Assembly (NCBI GenBank): GCA_004322425.1
Contig: SCVJ01000004.1
Location: forward strand, 27,690-91,689
Direction: 5' to 3'
Length of the DNA: 64,000 nt
Source of the DNA: Chitinophagaceae bacterium
GTDB lineage: Bacteria > Bacteroidota > Bacteroidia > Chitinophagales > Chitinophagaceae
Each line of letters starts with the position of its first letter. The stretch's first letter is position 1. The position numbers and the translations under genes were made by a program. Below are positions 45,157 to 57,002 of this stretch, piece by piece. The notes below the pieces were generated by a model. The model ran no database searches and was not told where the DNA came from. It was given only the letters and a program-made list of their open reading frames with translations.

Positions 45157-46347
45157 ATGAAAATGTCTTCCAAACTGAATAGATTTAGCGAACCAGAAAC
45201 TTTGAAAATGGCTAAATTAGGTCGAGAACTTCGTGCAAAAGGAGTGGATATTATTGACCTCAGTTTAGGAGAACCAGATTTTGACACACCACAACATATA
45301 AAAGACGCAGTAAAAAATGCAATTGATGAAAATTGGAGCCACTACACTCCCGTAGCAGGTTTTGCAGATTTACGCGAAGCTGTTTGTTTCAAACTTAAAC
45401 GAGATAATCAACTAGAATACAGTTCAGAAAACATTGTTATATCTACTGGCGCTAAACAAAGTTTGGCAAATGCCATACTTACATTAGTTGACGATGGAGA
45501 TGAAGTAATTATTCCTGCTCCTTTTTGGGTTTCTTATTCAGAGATGGTAAAAATTGCCGGAGGTGTTCCCAAAATTGTAAAAACAGAGGAGCAAAATAAA
45601 TTCAAAATAACTCCTTCACAATTAGAAGAGTCCATTACTGAAAAGTCAAAACTTTTTTTATTTTCATCTCCTTGTAATCCCAGTGGAAGTATTTATTCCA
45701 AAGAAGAACTATCTGCTTTGGCAAATGTTTTCAGAAAAAATCCCAATATTTATATTATTTCCGATGAAATCTATGAATACATTAATTTCATTGGGAAACA
45801 TGAAAGCATAGCTCAATTTGATTTTTTAAAAGATCGAGTTATTATCATCAATGGACTGAGTAAGGGTTTTGCTATGACAGGTTATAGACTTGGTTATCTT
45901 GCTGCCGAAGTTGAAATTGCCAAAGCCTGTGAGAAATGGCAGGGACAATTTACAAGTGGCGCCAATTCTGTAACACAAAAAGCTGCAATTGTCGCTTTAA
46001 CTCAAGGCATCGAAGCTTCCATGAAAATGAAAGAGGAGTTTACCAAACGTCGTAATCGAATTCTCGAAATCTTAAGAGAAATTCCTGATGTAGTTTGTGT
46101 TGCTCCAGACGGTGCTTTTTATATTTTCCCCAACGTAAAATCTTATTTCGGAAAATCAAATGGTAAAGAAACAATTACCAATTCCGATGAACTATGTATG
46201 TATTTGCTAAATGAAGGACATGTTTCAACCGTTACAGGGCGTGCATTTGGCGAGCCCAACTGCATTCGAATTTCTTTTGCTAGCAGTATTGAAAAAATAG
46301 AAATAGGAATGAACAGAATTAAAAATGCATTGGAAAGGCTTAAATAA
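45157..46347 (+). CDS. Aspartate aminotransferase-like class I aminotransferase
   Basis: A 396-residue PLP-dependent fold type I aminotransferase of the Ib subgroup. The opening IDLSLGEPDFDTP, the PLP lysine in NGLSKGFAMTGYRLGYLA and the substrate arginine in NCIRISFASS are all present. These enzymes move amino groups between aspartate and 2-oxoglutarate; some members accept prephenate or aromatic acids. An ATG two codons downstream (MSSKL) is an equally good start. It is convergent with coaE, with 3 bases between the stop codons. Confidence 0.92.
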   Translation: MKMSSKLNRFSEPETLKMAKLGRELRAKGVDIIDLSLGEPDFDTPQHIKDAVKNAIDENWSHYTPVAGFADLREAVCFKLKRDNQLEYSSENIVISTGAKQSLANAILTLVDDGDEVIIPAPFWVSYSEMVKIAGGVPKIVKTEEQNKFKITPSQLEESITEKSKLFLFSSPCNPSGSIYSKEELSALANVFRKNPNIYIISDEIYEYINFIGKHESIAQFDFLKDRVIIINGLSKGFAMTGYRLGYLAAEVEIAKACEKWQGQFTSGANSVTQKAAIVALTQGIEASMKMKEEFTKRRNRILEILREIPDVVCVAPDGAFYIFPNVKSYFGKSNGKETITNSDELCMYLLNEGHVSTVTGRAFGEPNCIRISFASSIEKIEIGMNRIKNALERLK

Positions 46348-46350
46348 AAT

Positions 46351-46944
46351 TTACTTTTCAAGAACTTTATCCAAAAAGTATTGATGTAGTTTTAAAATTT
46401 GTGGTGTTAATAATTCTTTTTCGTCGTTGACAACTACAAAATGGCAACGCTTTATTTTTTCATTTTCATCCAATTGATTGCTTAAACGTTTCTCCACTTC
46501 CTCTTTACTGATTCCATCGCGTTCCATCACTCTTTTAATGCGAATATGCTCGGGAGCTGAAACACCAATTATAAAATCAAGTTTTTCAGAAGCGCCTGCT
46601 TCAAAAATCAAAGCAGCTTCTTTTATAGAGTAGGGTGTAGTTTGTTTTTCCATCCATTCTCTTGCATCTAAAAGTGTAGCCGGATGAACTAAAGAGTTTA
46701 AGAGGTTCAATTTTTGCGAATCTTTAAAAACTATTGAGGCAAGTAATGCACTTTTCAATTTACCATTTTCATAAATTTCTGCTCCAAAATTTTTAATCAA
46801 TTCTAATTTTAATTGATGATTACTAGTCATTAAGCGTTTAGCTTCTTTATCAGCATAATAAACTGGAATTCCCAACACTTCAAAAATTTGTGCTACCGTT
46901 GTTTTACCACTTCCAATTCCTCCCGTTAAACCGATTTTTAACAT
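46351..46944 (-). CDS. coaE: Dephospho-CoA kinase CoaE
   Basis: A 197-residue P-loop kinase for the last step of coenzyme A synthesis. The Walker A region is KIGLTGGIGSGKTTVAQIFEVLG, followed by VYYADKEAKRLM and LIFEAGASEKLDFIIGVSAPEHIRIKRVMERDGIS, all standard CoaE. It is the last gene on the minus strand after nusB-DUF1573-yajC but lies beyond the yajC terminator, so it may have its own promoter in the 105-base gap. Confidence 0.95.
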   Translation of the reverse strand: MLKIGLTGGIGSGKTTVAQIFEVLGIPVYYADKEAKRLMTSNHQLKLELIKNFGAEIYENGKLKSALLASIVFKDSQKLNLLNSLVHPATLLDAREWMEKQTTPYSIKEAALIFEAGASEKLDFIIGVSAPEHIRIKRVMERDGISKEEVEKRLSNQLDENEKIKRCHFVVVNDEKELLTPQILKLHQYFLDKVLEK

Positions 46945-46994
46945 AGTACTGTTGTAATGAACTTCAAATTTCAGTTAAAAATTCAAACGGGCAT

Positions 46995-47026
46995 AAAAAA
47001 TCTCAAGCAAAATATTCTGCTTGAGA
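46995..47026 (-). terminator. Factor-independent terminator after yajC
   Basis: On the minus strand TCTCAAGCA and TGCTTGAGA form a perfect 9-bp stem with an 8-base loop, followed by six T. It lies 24 bases past the yajC stop and separates yajC from coaE. Confidence 0.8.
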
Positions 47027-47049
47027 TGTAATAATAAATAAAATGCAAC

Positions 47050-47379
47050 TTATTTTTTGTCAGCAGGTTTGTTCAACGCAGCTGTCCAATCCATACTAAT
47101 CGCACTCTTCTCAATTTTTAAATAACTTCCGGGGCTTACCTCCAAATTCAATGTCCCGTCTTCATTTACTTTGTTGATGGTACCATGAATGCCGGCAATC
47201 GTTACAATTTTATCTCCTTTCTGAAGATCGTCGATAAACTTTTTCTGACTCTTCGCTTTTTTAGCTTGCGGGCGAATGAAAAATAACCAAAATGTAAGAA
47301 TGATAGCTCCCATAAAAATAAGAGAAGTCATATTACCAAATGGACCTGAAGACGGTGCTTGTAAAAAATAGATGTTCAT
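47050..47379 (-). CDS. yajC: Preprotein translocase accessory subunit YajC
   Basis: A 109-residue inner-membrane protein that associates with SecDF. One membrane helix (LIFMGAIILTFWLFFI) is followed by the hallmark RPQAKKAKSQKKFIDDLQKGDKIVTIAGIHGTINKV. It lies 19 bases after a DUF1573 lipoprotein gene and ends at a strong terminator. The secDF gene is 2 kb away under its own promoter. Confidence 0.93.
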   Translation of the reverse strand: MNIYFLQAPSSGPFGNMTSLIFMGAIILTFWLFFIRPQAKKAKSQKKFIDDLQKGDKIVTIAGIHGTINKVNEDGTLNLEVSPGSYLKIEKSAISMDWTAALNKPADKK

Positions 47380-47398
47380 AATTATAGTTGTTAAATTT

Positions 47399-47851
47399 TT
47401 AGTTTTTTGTAGATTTTGTTAAAACAGAAACATTAAAAACGAGTACACTTCGAAGTGGATTTGTATTTGCATCCACATAAACTTCTTTTGAATTTAAAGT
47501 GCCACCACGATTATCACTGTTGAATTTTGCTTTGATCTTTCCTTCTTTTCCTGGAGCAATAGGTTCGGTTGGTGTTTCAGGAATTGTACAACCACATTGC
47601 GCAGAAACATTGGAAATGATTAGTGGATAATTGCCAATGTTTTTAAAACGAAATGCAACTTCTACTTCTTGCCCTTCTATAATTTCACCCATTTCTTGAA
47701 TAGTATCATCCAACCATTGGATACGTGTATAATTTGTAGTATCGATAATAGTTACTTTATCGTTGGCGGCATTATTTACCTCAGCACTATTTTTATTCTT
47801 GCAAGCAAAAATCAAAAAGGAAATAAAGAGGATTGAAAATATTTTTTTCAT
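47399..47851 (-). CDS. DUF1573 lipoprotein
   Basis: A 150-residue lipoprotein. The start is moved to the ATG giving MKKIFSILFISFLIFAC, a lipoprotein signal with cysteine C17 in the lipobox IFAC; a promoter element just upstream at 47873 also excludes the longer start. The mature part is an Ig-like DUF1573 domain with the motif NVSAQCGCTIPETPTEPIAPGKEGKIKAKFNS. The family is widespread in Bacteroidota and has no settled role. It is probably co-transcribed with yajC. Confidence 0.85.
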   Translation of the reverse strand: MKKIFSILFISFLIFACKNKNSAEVNNAANDKVTIIDTTNYTRIQWLDDTIQEMGEIIEGQEVEVAFRFKNIGNYPLIISNVSAQCGCTIPETPTEPIAPGKEGKIKAKFNSDNRGGTLNSKEVYVDANTNPLRSVLVFNVSVLTKSTKN

Positions 47852-47872
47852 TAGTTCAGTAAAATGAAGTTG

Positions 47873-47880
47873 CAAATGTA
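47873..47880 (-). promoter_or_regulatory. -7 promoter element for the DUF1573 gene and yajC
   Basis: The minus strand reads TACATTTG, a TAnnTTTG match, 21 bases upstream of the start at 47851. It overlaps the longer start of the ORF track. Confidence 0.5.
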
Positions 47881-47921
47881 TTAAAAAGCTTGAATCTAAT
47901 TTTTAAATGAATCCAAATGGA

Positions 47922-48848
47922 TCAATTCTTTTTAAAAGCAATTTTTCCCATTTTATCAGTTAGCAACAATTCCTTATGAATAGTATCTAAAATACCATTT
48001 ACAAAATGCCCGCTTTGAGCAGTGCTGTAATCTTTTGCAAGATCAATATATTCGTTAATGGTAACTTTTGGAGGAATTGTTTCGAAGTACAAAAATTCTG
48101 CAACACCCATTTTCATTAATATCATATCTATAAGTGCAATTCTTTCGGGGTCCCAATTTTTCAATTTGGGAATGATCAGTTCTTGTAAGTAATTCGATTT
48201 TTCAAGAACTGATTGTAATAATTTTTTTGCAAAGTCACGCTTTTCGTCACTTATTATTTTTGTTAGTTCGAAAGAATCGGGTTTGTTCAAATAGTTAATA
48301 AATAATGGAACAACCATTTCGCCGTCATCATCCCAGTTGCAAAATATTTCTTCTATATAAGAAACAAAATTTTCATTAGCAAGCATCAATTTATCAATAA
48401 TGAAGATTAGAATATTTTTATCCTCTTTGACTTCTCTGTTTTCTGTGATGTAATAGTTTTTATACTCTGGTGTTTCAATCAATTGTGAATACACTTTTCG
48501 AATTAAATCTTTATTAAGTTTATGCTCTTTATTTATTTTAGCGATAGATGATTGAAGTAGTTCATCTTTCTGAAGTCTTTCAATAATACTGTTGTTGGTA
48601 ATTTTTGTATTGACATGCAAGTCTTCATAGTTGGGTAAATGCTTACTGGAGCGTTGAGCAGCATCCGTTGTAGCATAGCTACAAACTTCAATTAAAAAAG
48701 AATTGAGATAGATTAATAATTTGCTAGTTTGCTCAAAATGAGAATTTAATATTCTATCAGCTTCTTGAGACACTATTTCATTTTCACGAGTGGTAAGTGT
48801 ATAGATAGTCTGCATCACTTTTACTCTAATATTTCGTCTGCTAATCAT
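47922..48848 (-). CDS. nusB: Transcription antitermination factor NusB, long Bacteroidota form
   Basis: A 308-residue NusB. The N-terminal MISRRNIRVKVMQTIYTL and C-terminal ERIALIDMILMKMGVAEFLYFETIPPKVTINEYIDLAKDYSTAQSGHFVNGILDTI are the conserved parts that bind boxA RNA and NusE. The middle is an insertion that makes it twice the length of E. coli NusB, as usual in this phylum. It supports rRNA operon antitermination. It is divergent from groES, sharing a 256-base intergenic region. Confidence 0.92.
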   Translation of the reverse strand: MISRRNIRVKVMQTIYTLTTRENEIVSQEADRILNSHFEQTSKLLIYLNSFLIEVCSYATTDAAQRSSKHLPNYEDLHVNTKITNNSIIERLQKDELLQSSIAKINKEHKLNKDLIRKVYSQLIETPEYKNYYITENREVKEDKNILIFIIDKLMLANENFVSYIEEIFCNWDDDGEMVVPLFINYLNKPDSFELTKIISDEKRDFAKKLLQSVLEKSNYLQELIIPKLKNWDPERIALIDMILMKMGVAEFLYFETIPPKVTINEYIDLAKDYSTAQSGHFVNGILDTIHKELLLTDKMGKIAFKKN

Positions 48849-48870
48849 GTAGTAAGAACTGTTTGGGCGG

Positions 48871-48878
48871 CGAAGATA
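48871..48878 (-). promoter_or_regulatory. Possible -7 element for nusB (TTCG variant)
   Basis: The minus strand reads TATCTTCG, a TAnnTTTG match except for one T replaced by C, 22 bases before the nusB ATG. The divergent groES has the same variant. Confidence 0.4.
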
Positions 48879-49045
48879 AGTGAATCTTAAGAACGAATTC
48901 GATCGTCAATGATTATTGTTTTTTATTAAACTGAAAAATTGGCATTATTAATTCCTGAATCATAATGGAGTGAAAGAATTATGACAGATTACGTTGAACA
49001 CATGTAATTATTGCAGATTAGTAAAAGACGGTATGGTATTTTCAG

Positions 49046-49053
49046 TACCTTCG
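49046..49053 (+). promoter_or_regulatory. Possible -7 element for groES-groEL (TTCG variant)
   Basis: TACCTTCG, followed by CAG, is 51 bases upstream of the groES ATG. No CIRCE (TTAGCACTC) repeat was found in the 256-base nusB-groES gap, so HrcA control is not supported. The rest of the gap, 48879-49045, shows nothing else I can name. Confidence 0.4.
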
Positions 49054-49104
49054 CAGACCAGAAAATCTAATTCTTTTTTTACAAAAATTAAAATTTATAC
49101 AATT

Positions 49105-49386
49105 ATGGCTAAAAAGCTAAATGTTACCCCGTTGCACGATAGGGTAATTGTAAAACCAGCACCAGCTGAAGAGAAAACTGCCGGTGGAATTATTATTCCC
49201 GACACAGCAAAAGAAAAACCACAACGCGGAACTGTTATTGCTGCAGGACCTGGAAAAAAAGATGAACCCGTTACTGTAAAACCCGGGAATACTGTTCTGT
49301 ATGGTAAATACGCAGGAACAGAAATTCAAATAGATGGTGAAGAATTGTTAATCATGAGAGAAAGCGATATTCTAGCAATCGTTTAA
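49105..49386 (+). CDS. groES: Co-chaperonin GroES
   Basis: A 93-residue co-chaperonin. The start is the ATG of [19 protein letters not shown]; the 37 extra residues in the ORF track cover the promoter element and are not coding. The mobile loop [21 protein letters not shown] and [28 protein letters not shown] match the family throughout. It forms the seven-fold lid on GroEL. groEL follows after 31 bases. Confidence 0.97.
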   Translation: MAKKLNVTPLHDRVIVKPAPAEEKTAGGIIIPDTAKEKPQRGTVIAAGPGKKDEPVTVKPGNTVLYGKYAGTEIQIDGEELLIMRESDILAIV

Positions 49387-49411
49387 CCCAATAATTTTTA
49401 ATATAAAATAA

Positions 49412-51049
<1,638 letters not shown>

Positions 51050-51075
51050 TCAACTATAGGATTGAAATAATATTG

Positions 51076-51104
51076 AATCCCGCTTTCAAAGCGGGATTTT
51101 TTTT
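51076..51104 (+). terminator. Factor-independent terminator after groEL
   Basis: AATCCCGCTT and AAGCGGGATT form a perfect 10-bp stem with a 3-base loop, then a run of T (eight counting the last two of the stem). It lies 27 bases past the groEL stop. Confidence 0.9.
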
Positions 51105-51135
51105 GCAATCATTTCTCCCGAAAAAATATCTACCG

Positions 51136-51143
51136 TACCTTTG
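51136..51143 (+). promoter_or_regulatory. -7 promoter element for the ABC-F gene
   Basis: TACCTTTG, followed by CCCCC, matches TAnnTTTG and lies 22 bases before the ATG at 51166. Confidence 0.6.
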
Positions 51144-51165
51144 CCCCCTCAAAAAAATGAACTAA

Positions 51166-52791
<1,626 letters not shown>

Positions 52792-52839
52792 TTTTTATAG
52801 ATGCATTCTCTTTCCTATCTTCCCTTTTAAAATTTGCGA

Positions 52840-54267
52840 ATGAGTGCGAACCAACTGGAAAGAAAATTTGGACTTTTAACCTGTGTTTCCATTGTTGTGG
52901 GTGCTGTAATAGGCAGCAGTATTTTTATGAAACCCGCCACCATGGCAACGCAAGTGGGTTCTCCTGAAATTTTATTATTAGTTTGGGTTGTTGCAGGAAT
53001 TGTTTCTCTTTTTGGAGGAATGATCAATGCTGAAATAGGAACTATCTTACCAAATACGGGTGGTCAGTTTGTTTATTTCAAACACATGTATGGAGATTTT
53101 GCAGCATTCATTTATGGATGGTCTTCATTCATTGTTATTAATACGGCTGCTTTAGCTGCTATTGCTTTTGTGTTTGCACAATATGCAGAGGTATTTATTC
53201 AGTTGCCGCGACTAACACCAGAACTGGAACAATCTATTCAATTAACTATTCCCGGAATTGGTAAACTTTATTTGTTGGAAAATTTAGGAGTAAAAAGTTT
53301 AGCCATAATTCTTATTGTTTTGATAACAACGGTGAATTATTTTAGTTTGAGACTAGGAGGAAAGGTACAAGTAATTTCTACTTTTTTAAAAGTAGGAGTT
53401 TTGCTTTTTCTTATTGGAACTATTTTCTTTTCAGGAAAAGGACAAGTCCAAAATTTTTTTTACGACTCCAAAGAAATAAGTCTTTCGCTTTGGGGAACAA
53501 TAGCTGGATTTGTAGCAGCTACTTCAGGTGCTTTGGCAGCTTATGACGGATGGAATAATCTGGGTTTCATTGCTGGAGAAATTAAAAATCCAGCAAAAAA
53601 TATTCCTCGCGGATTATTCATTGGATTAGTAATTTGTATTCTATTATATATACTTACCAATCAGGCTTATTTGTATATGACTCCCATCGATGAGATGAAG
53701 CAATCTTCATTAGTTGCTGCAGATGCTTTATCAAAAACATTGGGAGTTGCTGGTGGTGGATTAATTGCCTTGATGGTTATGATTTCAACGATGGGTGCTG
53801 CCAATGGAAATGCCTTGCCTTGCGCCAGAGTTACTTTTGCAATGGGGGAACAAAAATTATTTTCATCCTGGACTGGAAAAGTTCATCCGCGATATAAAAC
53901 ACCTGGAAACGCTTTGTGGTTACAGTGTATCTGGACTTGTATGTTTGTTATTTCTGGATCATTTGAAATGCTGACCGATATGTTTGTATTTGTAACATGG
54001 ATATTTTATGGATTTGGAGCCTACGGACTTTTTGTGTTAAGGAAAAAAATGCCTGATGCACATCGGGAGTATAAAACTTGGGGATATCCGGTTGTTCCAA
54101 TTATTTTTATTTTGTTTGCCGCTTTCTATTTTGTAGTTACCCTTTTCACTGAAATAACTAATTATTATTCAGGAAAAACCGAGTTTATAAATTCAATTTA
54201 TGGAATTGTACTAATGTTAACAGGCGTTCCTGTTTATTGGTTTTATAAAAGAAAAAAGAATAAATAA
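52840..54267 (+). CDS. APC-superfamily amino acid permease
   Basis: A 475-residue inner-membrane transporter with about 12 helices. The start is the ATG giving MSANQLERKFGLLTCVSIVVGAVIGSSIFMKPA; the track's TTG start adds two residues. TM1 with 'G..iGssIF' and AYDGWNNLGFIAGEIKNPAKNIPRG are typical of the LAT/basic amino acid permease group. It should be a sodium- or proton-driven amino acid symporter or exchanger; the substrate is unknown. The small membrane protein gene follows by 19 bases. Confidence 0.88.
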   Translation: MSANQLERKFGLLTCVSIVVGAVIGSSIFMKPATMATQVGSPEILLLVWVVAGIVSLFGGMINAEIGTILPNTGGQFVYFKHMYGDFAAFIYGWSSFIVINTAALAAIAFVFAQYAEVFIQLPRLTPELEQSIQLTIPGIGKLYLLENLGVKSLAIILIVLITTVNYFSLRLGGKVQVISTFLKVGVLLFLIGTIFFSGKGQVQNFFYDSKEISLSLWGTIAGFVAATSGALAAYDGWNNLGFIAGEIKNPAKNIPRGLFIGLVICILLYILTNQAYLYMTPIDEMKQSSLVAADALSKTLGVAGGGLIALMVMISTMGAANGNALPCARVTFAMGEQKLFSSWTGKVHPRYKTPGNALWLQCIWTCMFVISGSFEMLTDMFVFVTWIFYGFGAYGLFVLRKKMPDAHREYKTWGYPVVPIIFILFAAFYFVVTLFTEITNYYSGKTEFINSIYGIVLMLTGVPVYWFYKRKKNK

Positions 54268-54286
54268 TTTTACACAAAGTCGAAAC

Positions 54287-54682
54287 ATGAATTTCAAAAA
54301 ATGGTTTGGTTACTTTTCCGCAATACTATTGGTGATTGGCTGTTTTATGCCTTGGATAAGTATTGCCTCGAAAGATATTATGATATCAGGAGTTGATGCA
54401 ACCGGTACTAATTTTGGAAAACCCGCTTTTGCTCATTTTGTTTTTACTGTACTCTTTGTTATTTTTCATTCCATTCCAAGATTGTGGGCTAATCGATGGA
54501 ATTTATTAATTGTTGCTTTGAATAGTGCTTGGACAATCAAAAATTATTTTATTATTTCTGCTTGTTTTATGGGAGATTGCCCACATAAAGAATTGGGGTT
54601 ATTCTTAGTTCTTATTGCTACAGTATTTATGTTTATTTCTGCACTTTTCCCAGCAAAAACAATTAATAAAAATAAGAAGTAG
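54287..54682 (+). CDS. Small membrane protein of unknown function
   Basis: A 131-residue protein with four predicted membrane helices (WFGYFSAILLVIGCFMPWI, FAHFVFTVLFVIFHSI, a middle one around LLIVALNSAWTI, and LGLFLVLIATVFMFISALFP). The opening 'Y.S.ILLVIGCFMPW' resembles small uncharacterised Bacteroidota proteins. It is 19 bases after the permease and convergent with rocD, with 5 bases between the stops. No function is assigned. Confidence 0.65.
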   Translation: MNFKKWFGYFSAILLVIGCFMPWISIASKDIMISGVDATGTNFGKPAFAHFVFTVLFVIFHSIPRLWANRWNLLIVALNSAWTIKNYFIISACFMGDCPHKELGLFLVLIATVFMFISALFPAKTINKNKK

Positions 54683-54687
54683 TTTAT

Positions 54688-55923
54688 TTAGTCAAGAATG
54701 TTCAAACTTACTTTGATTATTTCAACGCATTCTAAAATTTGATCTTTTGTAATTGTAAGTGGTGGAGCAAAACGAATCTTGTCACCATGCGTTGGTTTTG
54801 CTAATAAATTATTTTCCTTTAATTCAAGACATAAATTCCATGCAGCATCCTTGTCGGAATGATTGATAACAATTGCATTTAAAAGTCCCTTTCCACGGAC
54901 AAGGTTCAAATATTTTGAATCTATTTCTTTTATTTTGGATCGAAACAATTCTCCCATAGTTGCAGCATTCTCAATTAAGTTTTCATCTTTTAATACTTGC
55001 AATGCAGCTATTGCTACTTTACAAGATAATGGGTTTCCACCAAATGTACTTCCATGTTGTCCGGGTTTTATCGTAAGCATTATTTCGTCATCGGCTAGTA
55101 CAGCACTCACCGGCATCGTTCCGCCACTTAATGCTTTTCCTAAAACTAAAATATCGGGACGAACATTTTCGTAATCGCAAGCAAGTAATTTTCCAGTTCT
55201 TCCCAATCCTGTTTGAATTTCATCAGCAATAAATAAAACATTATTTTTTTCGCATAGCAATTTGGCTTGAGATAAATAACCGTTATCGGGAACCAATACT
55301 CCGGCCTCTCCCTGAATTGGTTCTACTAGAAATCCTGCTATGTTTTTATTTTCTAATGCAAGTTGAAGGGAATTAATATCATTGTATGGAATGGAAATAA
55401 ATCCTGTAGTTAATGGGCCAAAATTTTTCCTAGATGGTTCGTCGGTACTAAAAGAAATAATAGTTGTTGTTCTGCCATGAAAATTTCCATCACAAACAAT
55501 AATAATTGCATCACTTTCATTAATTCCTTTTACTTCATAAGCCCACTTGCGACATAATTTAATGGCAGTTTCTACTGCTTCAGCTCCTGAATTCATGGGC
55601 ATTACTTTATCATAACCCAAATAGGAAGTAATAAATTTTTCGTATTCACCCAGTGAAGAGTTGTAAAATGCGCGGCTTGTTAAAGTAAGTTGCTGTGATT
55701 GTTGAATTAATGCTTGAGTTATAATTGGATGACAATGTCCTTGATTAACTGCCGAGTAACCACTCAAGAAATCATAATAGCGTTTGCCATCAACATCCCA
55801 AACAAAAACACCTTCGCCACGATCTAATACTACTGGAAGGGGATGATAATTATGTGCACCAAATTTTTCTTCAAGAGAAATATAATGTGCTGTTTTTTCT
55901 GATTGGGTAATTGTTGATTGCAT
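54688..55923 (-). CDS. rocD: Ornithine aminotransferase RocD
   Basis: A 411-residue PLP class III aminotransferase converting ornithine and 2-oxoglutarate to glutamate semialdehyde and glutamate. N-terminal [49 protein letters not shown] is diagnostic of ornithine-oxo-acid transaminase. The PLP aspartate is in [15 protein letters not shown] and the Schiff-base lysine in LGKALSGG. It would feed arginine or ornithine into glutamate. The 185-base region upstream holds two hairpins and may control it. Confidence 0.94.
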   Translation of the reverse strand: MQSTITQSEKTAHYISLEEKFGAHNYHPLPVVLDRGEGVFVWDVDGKRYYDFLSGYSAVNQGHCHPIITQALIQQSQQLTLTSRAFYNSSLGEYEKFITSYLGYDKVMPMNSGAEAVETAIKLCRKWAYEVKGINESDAIIIVCDGNFHGRTTTIISFSTDEPSRKNFGPLTTGFISIPYNDINSLQLALENKNIAGFLVEPIQGEAGVLVPDNGYLSQAKLLCEKNNVLFIADEIQTGLGRTGKLLACDYENVRPDILVLGKALSGGTMPVSAVLADDEIMLTIKPGQHGSTFGGNPLSCKVAIAALQVLKDENLIENAATMGELFRSKIKEIDSKYLNLVRGKGLLNAIVINHSDKDAAWNLCLELKENNLLAKPTHGDKIRFAPPLTITKDQILECVEIIKVSLNILD

Positions 55924-56108
55924 GAATAATAAGTTTATGAATTAATATAGAAAAAGTATCCGTTTACTTTTGTAAACGGTAAATGGCACCTATCCTCGAT
56001 GATTGAGTAAATCGAGATTGGAGGAAAGGAAAAAAGATATGAACGACTTGTTTTTGATAAATCAAATTTTTGCGAAAGGTAAATACTTTTATTTAATTGA
56101 GAAACATT
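55924..56108 (-). promoter_or_regulatory. Structured leader/intergenic region before rocD
   Basis: Between ispE and rocD (both minus strand) the RNA would contain CTCGAT-ttactcaatc-ATCGAG (6-bp stem, about 55995-56016), then the perfect 8-bp hairpin CCGTTTAC-aaaa-GTAAACGG (55959-55978), followed by AT, AC and five T. A TACCTTTC near-consensus -7 element lies at 56074-56081. The second hairpin could end ispE transcripts or act as an attenuator in the rocD leader. I know no named riboswitch that fits. Confidence 0.45.
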
Positions 56109-56933
56109 TCAAATTAAGGAAAGTAGTAATTCTTTTTTTATGTAATTCTCGGGGGTTGAAATATTAATTGACTGGTCTTTAGCAAAAAATCCAAACACGG
56201 CCGATCCGCTTCCACTCATGGAAGCATAAACTGCGCCTGCATTGTAAAGATTTTCTTTTATTTCTTTTAATTCTGGATAGAGTTTAAAAATTGGATTTTC
56301 AAAATCGTTTATTAAGTTGTCTTTCCATGTTTCAATAGGTTGTTGAATTATTGTTTTAACTGAAATTTTAGGAACTACACTTTGAACAATCGAATAAGCA
56401 ACCGATGTAGCCACATGGATACCGGGATGAATTAGTAAAATTTTATAACCCGAAAAATCAAGATTGAGTTTTTCTAAGATTTCACCTTTCCCTGTTGCAA
56501 AGCAAGGACTGTTATCAATAAAAAACGAACAATCGCTACCAATTTGTGCTGCGTAGTATTTGAGCTTGTCGGCAGTTAGTTGAAGATTAAATTTTTGGTT
56601 GAGAAGTGTAAGAGTAAAAGCAGCATCTGCACTTCCTCCGCCAAGTCCTGCGCCAATTGGAATGTTTTTATGAAGGTGAATTTTAACAGCAGGAAGGTTT
56701 GAAAAATCTTTTTTTAAAAGGTTAAATGCATTTATGCATAAATTATTTTCACTCTGTTCGGGTAATGGAATTCCTGAAGTGGAAAACTGAAATTCATTTT
56801 CTGTTTCAATAATTTCCAGCGATTCTTTTAATGGAATAGGATAGAAGATCGTTTCAATGTTATGAAAACCGTCATTTCTTTTATTAAGAATTCGAAGACC
56901 AAGATTTATTTTACAATTGGGGAAAGTAACCAC
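56109..56933 (-). CDS. ispE: 4-diphosphocytidyl-2-C-methyl-D-erythritol kinase IspE
   Basis: A 274-residue GHMP kinase of the MEP isoprenoid pathway. The opening PNCKINLGLRILNKRNDGFHNIETIFYPI is the IspE substrate-binding stretch; the ATP loop is NIPIGAGLGGGSADAAFTLTLLN, and the C-terminal MSGSGSAVFGFF is the GHMP motif 3. It shows that the organism makes isoprenoids by the non-mevalonate route. It lies upstream of rocD without an evident functional link. Confidence 0.95.
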   Translation of the reverse strand: MVTFPNCKINLGLRILNKRNDGFHNIETIFYPIPLKESLEIIETENEFQFSTSGIPLPEQSENNLCINAFNLLKKDFSNLPAVKIHLHKNIPIGAGLGGGSADAAFTLTLLNQKFNLQLTADKLKYYAAQIGSDCSFFIDNSPCFATGKGEILEKLNLDFSGYKILLIHPGIHVATSVAYSIVQSVVPKISVKTIIQQPIETWKDNLINDFENPIFKLYPELKEIKENLYNAGAVYASMSGSGSAVFGFFAKDQSINISTPENYIKKELLLSLI

Positions 56934-57002
56934 AATGAATATTTGAAAATTGAAATTTGAAAAAAGGAAAAAAGAATTTTATTGCCTTGAACGATTTACT
57001 TT

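Noticed and set aside
48994-49104. N-terminal 37-residue extension of GroES in the ORF track
   Set aside because: It covers the promoter-like element and is not in any Gro[15 protein letters not shown] is the family start.
48849-49104. Search for a CIRCE operator before groES
   Set aside because: No TTAGCACTC/GAGTGCTAA inverted repeat is present. A short GGTA...TACC palindrome is too weak to call.
56039-56167. Plus-strand ORF of 42 codons with a GGAGG 14 bases upstream, in the ispE-rocD gap
   Set aside because: It overlaps the end of ispE on the other strand, the GGAGG is too far from the ATG, Bacteroidota make little use of Shine-Dalgarno sites, and the peptide has no recognisable features.
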